A stretch of DNA of 64,000 nt, from NCBI GenBank assembly GCA_963711005.1, contig CAVQCJ010000006.1, positions 1-64,000 of the forward strand, read 5' to 3'. Source of the stretch: CAVQCJ01 sp963711005. Lineage in GTDB: Bacteria > Actinomycetota > Actinomycetes > Prado026. This document shows positions 32,280-41,085 of this stretch, in pieces. A program made the position numbers and the translations under genes. A model generated the notes under the pieces. It saw only the letters and a program-made list of their open reading frames with translations, had not been told where the DNA came from and searched no databases. The first letter of the stretch is position 1, and the number at the start of each line of letters is the position of its first letter.

Positions 32280-35256
32280 GTGACGACGGGCCGGATCACC
32301 ACCACCGGGGCCCGGCTCGCCCGGCTCGGCTTCGCCGATGTGGCCGGCGCCCAGAACCGGGTCGGGGCCCTGGCCGGAGCTCTTGACCTGCCCGCCGACG
32401 AACTCGCCGAGGCGCTCGGACTGGCCGCCGATCCCGACCTCGCGCTGGACGGACTGACCCGGCTGGTCGACGCCCTGCCCGATCCGGCGCGCCCGGCGCT
32501 GCGGGCGGCGCTTGCCGGCGACGACGGCACCCGGGAGCGGCTGCTCGCGGTGCTCGGGGCGAGTGCGGCGCTCGGGGACCACCTGGCCCGGCACCCCGAG
32601 CACTGGCGCGCCCTGTCCGGGGAGCAGGCCGCCGTGTCGAGGCCGACTGCGGCCGGGCTCCGGGCCGACCTGCTCGCCGCCGTCGAGGCCGAGGAGCGGG
32701 GCGCCGGGGCCCTGGACGCGCTGCGGGTCGCCTACCGGCGCCGACTCCTCGCGCTGGCCGCCCGGGACCTGTCCGGTGCCGCGAGCGTGGAGGACGTGGC
32801 CGGCGAGCTCGCCGACCTGGCCGGCGCCACGCTGGACGCCGCACTCGCCGTGGCCACGGCCGAGCTGCCGCCGGAGGCGACGCCGGTGCGGCTTTCCGTC
32901 GTCGCCCTCGGCAAGTGCGGCGGCCGCGAGCTCAACTACGTCAGCGACGTCGACGTCGTGTTCGTGGCCGAGCCGTACGACGGCGGCGACGAGAAGTCGG
33001 CACTGGAGACGGCCACCACGCTGGCCGGGGCCATGATGCGGGTCTGCTCGGCCCAGACCGCCGAGGGCACCATCTGGCCGGTCGACGCCAACCTGCGCCC
33101 GGAGGGCCGCTCCGGCGCCCTGGTCCGCACGCTCGCCAGCCATCTCGCGTACTACGAGCGGTGGGCGCAGACCTGGGAGTTCCAGGCCCTGCTCAAGGCC
33201 CGGCCGGTCGCCGGCGACATCGAGCTCGGCCTGCGGTACGTCGACGCGCTCGCGCCTCTGGTCTGGAACGCCGCGCAACGGCCCGGGTTCGTGGACGACG
33301 CCCGGGCGATGCGCCGCCGGGTCGAGGAGAACATCCCGGCCCGGGACGCCGACCGCGAGCTCAAGCTGGGACCCGGCGGGCTGCGCGACGTGGAGTTCTC
33401 GGTCCAGCTGCTGCAGCTGGTGCACGGTCGCAGCGACATCTTCGTCCGCAGCCCCACGACGCTGGTCGCGCTGGAGCAGCTGTCCACGCACGGGTACGTC
33501 GGGCGGGCCGACGCCGCCGAGCTGGACCGGGCGTACCGGTTCCTGCGCACGATGGAGCACCGGATCCAGCTGCACCGGCTGCGCCGCACCCACGTCGTGC
33601 CGACCGACGAGGCCGACCTGCGCCGGATCGCCCGGTCGATGGGGTTCCGGCGCGACCCCGCGGCCGAGCTCGTCGCGCAGTGGCGACAGCACGCCCGCGA
33701 GGTCCGCCGGCTGCACGAGAAGCTGTTCTACCGGCCGCTGCTGAACGCCGTCGCGCGGCTGGACCCGGGCGAGGCGCGACTCACCCTGGAGGCGGCCGCT
33801 GCCCGCCTGGAGGCGCTCGGCTACGCCGACCCCGACGGCGCGCTGCGGCACCTGGAGGCGCTCATCTCCGGGGTGAGCCGGCGGGCGGCGATCCAGCGCA
33901 CCCTGCTGCCGGTCATGCTCGGGTGGTTCGCCGAGGCGCCGGACCCGGACGCCGGCCTGCTCGGGTTCCGGCAGGTCTCCGACGCGCTCGGTTCGACGCA
34001 CTGGTACCTGGGGCTGCTGCGCGACGGGGGAGCCGTCGCCGAGCGGCTGGCGCGGGTGCTCGCGTCCTCGCGCTACGCGACCGACCTGCTGCTGCGGGCG
34101 CCGGAGGCGGTGGCGATGCTCGGCGACGACGCCGAGCTGACCCCGCGCGGTCGCCCGGTGGTCGCCGCCGAGGCGCTCGCGGCAGCTGGTCGGCACGAGG
34201 CACCCGAGGTGGCAGTGGCTGCCGTCCGCGCAGTCCGCCGTCGCGAGCTGTTCCGGACCGCGGTGGCGGACCTCCTCGGCCGTCTCGACGTCGAGGCCGT
34301 CGGCACCGCGCTGACCGACGTCACCGCCGCGACCGTCGCCGGCGGGCTGGCGATCGCCACCCGCGTCGTCGAGACCGCGCGGGGCGGTGGGCTGCCGACG
34401 GCGGTCGCCGTGATCGCGGTGGGCCGCTTCGGCGGCGGCGAGGTGGGGTACGGCAGCGACGCCGACGTCCTGTTCGTGCACGACCCGCTCCCCGGCGCGG
34501 ACGAGCAGGACGCGACCGAGGCGGCGCACGCGGTGGTCGGCGAGCTGCGCCGGTTGCTGGCGCTGCCGGGACCTGACCCGCAGCTCGTCGTCGACGCCGA
34601 CCTGCGGCCGGAGGGTCGGCAGGGCCCGCTGGTGCGCACTCTGGCCTCGTACGCGGCGTACTACGACCGGTGGTCGCTGGTGTGGGAGAGCCAGGCCCTG
34701 CTGCGGGCCGAACCGGTGGCCGGCGACGTCGGCCTCGGCGAGCGGTTCGTCCGGCTGGTCGACACGCTCCGGTACCCCGACGGACGGCCTGACCGAGCCC
34801 GACGTGCGGGAGATCCGCCGGATCAAGGCCCGGGTGGAGGCGGAGCGGATGCCGCGCGGCGCCGACCCGGCCCTGCACACCAAGCTCGGCCGGGGCGGGC
34901 TGGCCGACGTGGAGTGGACCGCTCAGCTGATCCAGCTGCGGCACGGCGCGGTGGTCCCCGCGCTGCGCACCACGCGCACGCTGGAGGCCCTGCGGGCGGC
35001 TGCCGCTGCGGGACTTCTCGAGCCGGCCGACGCGACCACGCTCGAGCACGCGTGGCAGCTGGCGACCAGGGTGCGCAACGCCCTCGTCCTGGTCCGCGGC
35101 CGCCCCGCCGACACACTGCCCGGCGACACCCGTGAGCTCGCGGGTCTGGGCCACGTCCTGGGCTACGCTCCGGGCGGGACAGGCCAGCTCGTCGAGGACT
35201 ACCTGCGCGCGACGCGCAGGGCCCGTGCCGTCGTTGAGAGGGTTTTCTACGCGTGA
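32280..35256 (+). CDS. glnE: Glutamine synthetase adenylyltransferase/deadenylylase, frame broken once
   Basis: With one base removed this is a 991-residue GlnE that adds and removes AMP on the Tyr of GlnA1. The N-terminal nucleotidyltransferase (deadenylylase) has GKCGGRELNYVSDVDVVF; the C-terminal one (adenylylase) has VGRFGGGEVGYGSDADVLF, both with the paired Asp. A helical linker joins them and a GlnD-like helical bundle closes the protein. The frame breaks near 34785 (GACGGACGGCCT): dropping one C gives YPDGGLTEPDVREIRRIKARVEAERM, the normal continuation. The gene is a core nitrogen gene, so a sequencing error is more likely than loss. The stop overlaps the GTG of the next gene. Confidence 0.9.
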
Positions 35257-36509
35257 GCGAGCCCGGCAGGACCGGCGGCCGTTCGGTGTCGACGGCCGGG
35301 ACCTACCACCGTGTCTTCGCCAACCGTGAGGCGCTCGGCCTGCTCGTCGCCCAGACGGCCTCCGACCTCGGCGACCAGGCGGCCCGGGTCGCGATCGCGC
35401 TGCTGGTCCTGGACCGAACCGGCGACATCTTCTACGGCGCGCTCGCGCTGGCGATCTCCTACCTGCCGGGCGTGCTCGGCCAGGCGGTGCTCGGCTCGCT
35501 CGCGGACCGCTACCGTCGCCGGGCGATCATGCTCGCCTGCGACCTGCTGCGGATGCTGCTGATCGGTGGCCTCGCGGTGGCTGTCGCGCATGACGTCCCG
35601 CTGCTTCCGGTGTTCGTGGTCCTGCTGGTCAGCGAGTTCGTGGCGATGCCGTTCGGCACCGCGCGCGCCTCGCTCTACCCGGACGTCGTCCCCGACCGCG
35701 CGGACTACGTCACCGCCCAGGGGCTGTCCCGCACGGTGCACCTGGCCACCCAGGTCGTCGGCGCGATCGCGGGCGGCCTGCTCGTCGACGTGCTCGGCGT
35801 CGCGTCCACCCTGGCGTTCGACGCACTGACGTTCGGGTTCTCGTTCCTCGTGGTTCGGCTGTACGTACGGGAGCGCTCGGTCGCGGCCGAGCCGGGTACC
35901 TCGCCTCGGCGCATGGTGGCGGACGCGAAGGTCGGGGCGGAGGAGATCTTCCGCGACCCGGTGCGGCGGGCGATCACCCTGCTCGGCTGGATGTCGGCCC
36001 TGTTCCTGGTGGCACCCGAGGCGGTAGCGCTGGGCTACCGGCCGGGCCTGTCCGGCGCGATGGGCGGTGCGCTGCTGGCCGCCGTCCCGGCCGGGTCTGC
36101 GGTCGGGGCCCTGCTGATCCCTCGGCTGAGCATGCGCGACCAGCTGCGGCTGCTGCTGCCGCTGGCGGCGCTGTCCTGCCTGCCGCTGTTCGCCACCTCG
36201 GTGGACCCGCCGCCGATGGTGGCCGGTGCGCTGTGGTTCGTCGCCGGCGTGCTCCAGGCGTACGTGCTCACGGTGATCGCCGCGGTCACGCTGCTGACGC
36301 CGCGCGAGCGGCGCGGGCGGGTGCTGGGCCTGGCCGGGGCCGGCTTCAACTTCCTCACGGCCCTGGCGTTCGCGGTGACCGGCTGGGTGGCCAGCATCAG
36401 CGGGATCGGACCGGCCAAGGCGGTCAGCCTGGCCGGCGCGGCGGGCCTGGTGTGCGTGGCGGTGCTGCGGGCGGTGTGGCCCAGCGAGGCGATCCGCCGG
36501 GCCGCGTGA
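35253..36509 (+). CDS. MFS transporter
   Basis: A 418-residue major facilitator with 12 predicted membrane segments. The loop 2-3 signature reads LGSLADRYRRRAIML and the opening helix has LVAQTASDLGDQAARVAIALLVLDRTG, the pattern of the enterobactin-exporter-like/macrolide-efflux group. The substrate is unknown. The GTG at 35253 overlaps the glnE stop (GTGA), so it is expressed with glnE if that message extends this far. A 20-bp palindrome lies just after its stop. Confidence 0.85.
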   Translation: MSEPGRTGGRSVSTAGTYHRVFANREALGLLVAQTASDLGDQAARVAIALLVLDRTGDIFYGALALAISYLPGVLGQAVLGSLADRYRRRAIMLACDLLRMLLIGGLAVAVAHDVPLLPVFVVLLVSEFVAMPFGTARASLYPDVVPDRADYVTAQGLSRTVHLATQVVGAIAGGLLVDVLGVASTLAFDALTFGFSFLVVRLYVRERSVAAEPGTSPRRMVADAKVGAEEIFRDPVRRAITLLGWMSALFLVAPEAVALGYRPGLSGAMGGALLAAVPAGSAVGALLIPRLSMRDQLRLLLPLAALSCLPLFATSVDPPPMVAGALWFVAGVLQAYVLTVIAAVTLLTPRERRGRVLGLAGAGFNFLTALAFAVTGWVASISGIGPAKAVSLAGAAGLVCVAVLRAVWPSEAIRRAA

Positions 36510-36532
36510 CCGGGCGTGTGAGCGACCCGCTA

Positions 36533-36552
36533 CTGACTGTCGCGATAGTCAG
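36533..36552. promoter_or_regulatory. 20-bp near-perfect palindrome before the secreted hydrolase
   Basis: CTGACT, TCGCGA and AGTCAG form a 20-bp palindrome with only one mismatched pair. It lies 23 bp after the MFS stop and 66 bp before the preferred start of the hydrolase gene. It is too short of loop to be a normal terminator and looks like a dimer-binding operator; the regulator is unknown. Confidence 0.5.
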
Positions 36553-36618
36553 CAGGACGTGCGAAAGGTGTCCGGAACGTTTCCCGGGAGCGCCCGCGGC
36601 CCGGTTACAGTCCCAGGC

Positions 36619-38652
36619 GTGCGGAGGGCTGGCGCGGTCGGGTCGCTGGTTGCCGCGGGCTGCTTGCTCGCTGGGCTGATGGCTGCCCCGGCGGGTGCGG
36701 CCACCGGGCCGTCCGGGGCGGCCGTCCTGCACCCGCACGCCGCGTCCAGGTCACCGATCCAGGTCGGCTCGCTCACGCTGCGGCCCTGCTCGGTGGTGGC
36801 TGGTGCGTACTGCGGCAGCCTCCGGCAGCCGTGGGACCCCAGCGGCGCTGTCACCGGGAAGGTGAGCGTCGGCTTCGCCTTCGTGCCGGCCGCCGACCCG
36901 TCCCGACCGCAGCTGGGGACCGTGGTCCCGCACGAGGGCGGCCCCGGCTACAGCACGACCGGCAGCGCGCAGGCGTACTACGACATGTACGGGCCGCTGC
37001 TTCGGCAACGCAACTTCCTGGTCGTCGACCAGCGCGGGACCGGCCGCACGGCGCCGATCGACTGCCCGGCGCTGCAGGACCTGGTCACGAAGTACGCCCC
37101 CGCTGCGGCCAGGTGCGGCACGCAGCTCGGCGACCACGCCGACCTGTACGGCAGCGCGCTGTCGGCCGACGACCTCGCCGCGGTGGTCCGCGCGCTGGGC
37201 CTGGGCCGGGTCGACCTGTACGGCGACTCGTACGGCACCTTCTTCGCGCAGGTGTTCGCCGGTCGGCATCCCGACCTGCTGCGGTCGGTGGTGCTGGACT
37301 CGTCGTACCCGACGTACGGCGAGACGGCCTGGTACCCGACGCAGGGCCCGGCGATGGTGGCGTCGATCGACCTGGTCTGCGCGCGCACCCCCTCGTGCGC
37401 GGCCTACGGCGTCCCGACCTCGACGCTGCTGGAGCGCGTGCTCGCGCAGGTCCGGCGGACGCCGTACACCGGCATCGGCTACGACGCGGACGGGATCCGG
37501 CACCGGGTCGTGGTGAACGGCGCCAACCTGGTCGGGCTCGCGTTCGGCGCGACGTACGGGCCGGCTTGGTACCGGGAGCTGCCCGGTGCGCTGCGGTCGG
37601 CGCTGGCCGGTGACCAGCAGCCGCTGGTCAGGCTGGTCGCGGAGGCCGACTACGTGTCCGGGGACGCGGGCGACCCGGTCGACTACAGCGAGGGCGCCGA
37701 CGCGGCGGTCAGCTGCCACGACTACCCGCAGCTGTACGACATGACCGCACCACCGGCCCAGCGCCGGGTCGAGTTCGATGCCGCGGTGAAGGCGCAGGAG
37801 CTCGCCGACCCCGGCGTCTACGCGCCGTTCACCGTGCAGGAGTACCTGGACTCGGTCTGGGAGGAGCAGGACTGGTGCCTGCGCTGGCCGGTCGCCTCGG
37901 CGGCGCACCCGGCCGGTCCACCGCTGCCGCCGGCCGGGCACTACCCGGACGTCCCGGTGCTCGTGCTGACCGGTGAGCTCGACACGATCACGACGCCCGC
38001 CGAGGGCGCGCTGGTGCGCGGCCAGTTCCCCGACGCCGTGCTCGTGCATATCGCGAACAGCTTCCACGTGACTGCCGACGGCGACGAGGACCACTGCGCC
38101 GAGGGCGTCCTGCGGGCCTTCGTCCAGGACCCGTGGCACGGCATCACGCCCGCAGTCCTGGCCTGCACCGGCCTGGTCCCGCCGGTGCGCGCGCTGCCGG
38201 TCTTCCCCCGCTCGTACGCCTCGGTCGACCCCGCGACGGCCCTGGCGAGGAACGCCGTCGGCACCGACGGCCGTCGCGCCGTCGCGACCGCCGTGCTGAC
38301 CACCGCCGACGTGCTGGACCGCTGGTGGAACAACTACGACGGCAACGGCGTCGGCCTCTATGGAGGCCGCTGGCGCGTCGTCGGCGGCGACCCTTATACA
38401 TTCACGCTCGCCCAGGTGCGGCTCGCGCCGGACCTCGCCGTCTCCGGCACGGTGAAGTGGGGCTACGACTCGCACCAGGTCACGGTGCGGCTGACGTTCG
38501 TGCAGGTGGACGCGGCCGGCGTGCCGGTGCCGGGCTCGACCGTCGGCGGGGCCGTGCAGGGCAGCTGGGACGCGCGGGCCCTCGGCGCCACGGCGACGTT
38601 GACCGGGACGGTAGGCGGCCACCCCGCGAAGGTGCAGCTCCCCGCTCCCTGA
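36619..38652 (+). CDS. Secreted alpha/beta hydrolase, TAP-like (CaeA-related)
   Basis: A 677-residue exported serine hydrolase of the tripeptidyl-aminopeptidase-like family. A Sec signal (basic start, hydrophobic 6-22, APAGAA cleavage region) is followed by the hydrolase fold: oxyanion loop HEGGPG, nucleophile S204 in YGDSYG, acid Asp in TGELDTITT and His in NSFHVT. Several cysteines suggest disulfides. A C-terminal domain of about 110 residues is extra. Mycobacterial Rv2224c (CaeA) is a cell-wall esterase/protease of this family encoded near panB and glnA2, as here. I prefer the GTG at 36619 because the signal peptide starts there; GTG 36559 is possible. It converges on DUF1003. Confidence 0.88.
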   Translation: MRRAGAVGSLVAAGCLLAGLMAAPAGAATGPSGAAVLHPHAASRSPIQVGSLTLRPCSVVAGAYCGSLRQPWDPSGAVTGKVSVGFAFVPAADPSRPQLGTVVPHEGGPGYSTTGSAQAYYDMYGPLLRQRNFLVVDQRGTGRTAPIDCPALQDLVTKYAPAAARCGTQLGDHADLYGSALSADDLAAVVRALGLGRVDLYGDSYGTFFAQVFAGRHPDLLRSVVLDSSYPTYGETAWYPTQGPAMVASIDLVCARTPSCAAYGVPTSTLLERVLAQVRRTPYTGIGYDADGIRHRVVVNGANLVGLAFGATYGPAWYRELPGALRSALAGDQQPLVRLVAEADYVSGDAGDPVDYSEGADAAVSCHDYPQLYDMTAPPAQRRVEFDAAVKAQELADPGVYAPFTVQEYLDSVWEEQDWCLRWPVASAAHPAGPPLPPAGHYPDVPVLVLTGELDTITTPAEGALVRGQFPDAVLVHIANSFHVTADGDEDHCAEGVLRAFVQDPWHGITPAVLACTGLVPPVRALPVFPRSYASVDPATALARNAVGTDGRRAVATAVLTTADVLDRWWNNYDGNGVGLYGGRWRVVGGDPYTFTLAQVRLAPDLAVSGTVKWGYDSHQVTVRLTFVQVDAAGVPVPGSTVGGAVQGSWDARALGATATLTGTVGGHPAKVQLPAP

Positions 38653-38656
38653 CGCG

Positions 38657-39211
38657 CTAGGCGGTGTCCGGGTCGAAGGCGTCCTTGGCACTCGACCCCG
38701 CCGGGCCGGCGATCTCGTCCCGGCTGGCCTGCACGATCCGCTGCACGTGCTGCTCGACCTCGTGCGGGTCGAGGCCGAGCTTGCGGCCGATGCTGACCGA
38801 CCAGATCTCCGAGCGCAGGTTCGTCTCGAAGTCGAGCTCGGCTCGGACGTCGGCCCGGGCGGCCTGCCGGTTCTGGCTGACCATCACGAACGTCGACAGG
38901 AAGATCGCCTCCAGGCTGACGATCATCGTGAGCAGGCCGTACGGGAACTTGTCGAACACGACCGCGGCGCCGAACAGCCCGGCGTTGATCAGGATCCACA
39001 CGCCGAACCACGCGGTGTGCAGGTAGACGAACTTCAGGCTCCCGGCGAAGCTGGTGATCGCGTCGGTGACCTTGTCCTGGCCGGTGCGGAGCCTGGCCAT
39101 GACGGAGTTCTCGCTGCGCGTGTACGGCTGCGGCGCAGGCTTGGGCTGCGGCAGCACCTGCTGGCACGTCGGGCAGTAGGCCGGGCCGTGGGCGACGGCG
39201 GTTTCGGACAT
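38657..39211 (-). CDS. DUF1003 membrane protein
   Basis: A 184-residue protein with a short N-terminal segment holding one CPTC pair, then the DUF1003 core: two adjacent membrane helices (FGVWILINAGLF; FPYGLLTMIVSLEAIFLSTFVM) followed by the typical NRQAARADVRAELDFETNLRSE. The C-terminal cytoplasmic helix region follows. The function of DUF1003 proteins is not established. The ATG at 39211 has GAGGAGG seven bases upstream. Only 4 bp separate its stop from that of the convergent hydrolase. The L,D-transpeptidase gene lies just upstream on the same strand. Confidence 0.88.
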   Translation of the reverse strand: MSETAVAHGPAYCPTCQQVLPQPKPAPQPYTRSENSVMARLRTGQDKVTDAITSFAGSLKFVYLHTAWFGVWILINAGLFGAAVVFDKFPYGLLTMIVSLEAIFLSTFVMVSQNRQAARADVRAELDFETNLRSEIWSVSIGRKLGLDPHEVEQHVQRIVQASRDEIAGPAGSSAKDAFDPDTA

Positions 39212-39246
39212 GCAGAGGCCTCCTCGGGCCCGTGGGCAGGCCGCGA

Positions 39247-40497
39247 TCAGGCCAGCGCGCTGGTGGTGACCGGCGCCTTGAGAGCGGATCCGGCGACCCA
39301 CTGGGACCAGGGCGTGTTCCAGTCGGTCATCCCCGGGTCGCCCTTGTCGATGAGGTCCTGGGCGTCCCGAGCGGTGTGCGTGACCGTGACCAGGTCGCCG
39401 TACGTCACCAGGCCGTAGAACGACGTCGCCCGCGCCGTGCTCAGGTTGATGCAGCCGTGCGAGACGTTCGCGAAGCCCTGGTGCGACACCGACCACGGCG
39501 CCGCGTGCACGAACGTCCCTGACCAGGTGAGGCGGACGTCCTGCATGACCTTCAGGTCGTAGAAGTTCGGGTCCTTGGGGTCGCAGGCGATGTGCACGCT
39601 GCAGGACGTCATCTCGACCATCGGCTTCTTCTCGAGCACGATGTAGTTGCCGCTGCGCGTCACGAACTCGGGCCGGCCCATGCTGGTCGGCCACTTCGCC
39701 CACAGCCTGCCGTTCACGTACACGGTGAACGTGTGCTTCTTGCCGTCGACGCGGGCGAGGTGCGAGTCGCCGGTCTGGATGTTCAGGGTCTTGCTCGTCG
39801 CGCCCCACACGTCCCGGCCGAGGCGGACATTGTGCAGCCCGACGATGACGCGGATCTTGGTGTGCGTGGGCCACGCGACCTGCGGGCGGAAGTGCACCTC
39901 GGTCGAGTTGATCCAGTGCCACGCGCCGACCACCGGCTTGCTCGACTCCACGACGAGCGCGTGCTCGACGGCGGCGCGGTCGGTGACCTTGGAGTGGAAG
40001 CGGATCACGATCGGCGCGTACGTCCCGACCGTCATGCTCCCGGACGGGGTGATGTCGTAGCCGACCGTCGACCCGCCGGTGCGGACCTGCACCGCGAACG
40101 CGCCGGTGAGCCGGTGCACGGCACCGGAGGCGTCCGCGGCGATGGCGACGACGTCGTAGCTGGCGCCCTCGACCGGCAGCGCAGCCGACGACCAGGCGGA
40201 TCCGTCCGCGGCGACGTGCCCGGCCAGGCTCCCGCTGTGCCCGTGCCGCGTCACCGTCACCGCCGTCAACCGGCCACCGGTCACCTTGACGGAGGACGGG
40301 GCGTCGAAGGGCTGCTTGGGCGTGACCTCGAGGGCGACCTGGTAGGCGGCCGGTGCGGCCGACGGGGAGGTGGTGGACACGCCCGGGGAGGCCGACGGGG
40401 TCGACGCCTTGGCGACCGTGCAGCCCGCGACGACCAGAGCCGTCACGACGGCGAGCGCGGTGACGGCGAAGGTCGAGCTGACGGGTCTGCGGGCCAC
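39247..40497 (-). CDS. L,D-transpeptidase lipoprotein (YkuD)
   Basis: A 416-residue exported lipoprotein. The signal ends in LVVAGC with the lipidated Cys at about residue 26; two immunoglobulin-like domains (about 50-260) follow, then the YkuD catalytic domain with HxxPW...SHGCIN, the active Cys at about 349. These enzymes make 3-3 crosslinks in peptidoglycan, the main type in many actinomycetes, and resist most beta-lactams except carbapenems. Architecture matches mycobacterial LdtB-type enzymes. I chose the GTG at 40497 because it gives a normal-length signal peptide; the open frame reaches an ATG at 40554. DUF1003 follows 35 bp downstream. Confidence 0.92.
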   Translation of the reverse strand: MARRPVSSTFAVTALAVVTALVVAGCTVAKASTPSASPGVSTTSPSAAPAAYQVALEVTPKQPFDAPSSVKVTGGRLTAVTVTRHGHSGSLAGHVAADGSAWSSAALPVEGASYDVVAIAADASGAVHRLTGAFAVQVRTGGSTVGYDITPSGSMTVGTYAPIVIRFHSKVTDRAAVEHALVVESSKPVVGAWHWINSTEVHFRPQVAWPTHTKIRVIVGLHNVRLGRDVWGATSKTLNIQTGDSHLARVDGKKHTFTVYVNGRLWAKWPTSMGRPEFVTRSGNYIVLEKKPMVEMTSCSVHIACDPKDPNFYDLKVMQDVRLTWSGTFVHAAPWSVSHQGFANVSHGCINLSTARATSFYGLVTYGDLVTVTHTARDAQDLIDKGDPGMTDWNTPWSQWVAGSALKAPVTTSALA

Positions 40498-40683
40498 GAG
40501 GGATGTCCAACCTGCTGGTACGGGGGAGTCAACGTTAGAACACGATCCGGTCATTTGCCGTTATCAGACATCTCGGCACGATTACGGACTGCCTATATCT
40601 ATGACGGCCAGATGGCCGCCCGGGTTGTCCTGGAGCCCGCCTCGACCTTCCGGACAGGCCCGGGCCCTGGCCCGTCGGGTGCC

Positions 40684-41085
40684 ATGCTCGGCAGCGTGGT
40701 CGCCTTCACCGTCGAGCAGGCCCGGGCCGAGCTGGCCCGGCTCCAGCCGCTGCTGGCGGAGTTCGTCGCGCTCAGGGCCGACGCCGCCGAGCTCGCCGCG
40801 ACCCTTGCCGGCGGCCCGCCGGCCACGGTGGCCGGGGGGGTCCCCGAGCTCAAGGGTGCGCAGGCCAGGCTGGAGGAGCTGATGGGGACGATCCGGTCGT
40901 CCGGCGTCGAGGTCAAAGGCTTCGCCCCGCTGCTACTGGACTTCCCGGCCCGGCTGGACGGCCTGCCGGTGCTGCTGTGCTGGCTGGAGGGCGACGACGA
41001 GCTGGCCTGGTACCACCGGCTGGACCTGGGGTTCGCCGGCCGCCGACCGCTCGACGGCCGGCCCGGCGAGGCCAGCGGAGCCTAG
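40684..41085 (+). CDS. DUF2203 family protein
   Basis: A 133-residue protein of the DUF2203 family: it begins FTVEQARAELARLQPLLAEFVALRADA, a helical segment, and ends in the conserved GFAPLLLDFP...LCWLEGDDELAWYHRLDLGFAGRRPL. Function unknown. The frame is open far upstream, but that part is antisense to the L,D-transpeptidase. Starts at ATG 40684 and GTG 40696 are both possible. Its TAG stop shares CTAG with the stop of the convergent SulP gene, the second such four-base overlap in this window. Confidence 0.82.
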   Translation: MLGSVVAFTVEQARAELARLQPLLAEFVALRADAAELAATLAGGPPATVAGGVPELKGAQARLEELMGTIRSSGVEVKGFAPLLLDFPARLDGLPVLLCWLEGDDELAWYHRLDLGFAGRRPLDGRPGEASGA

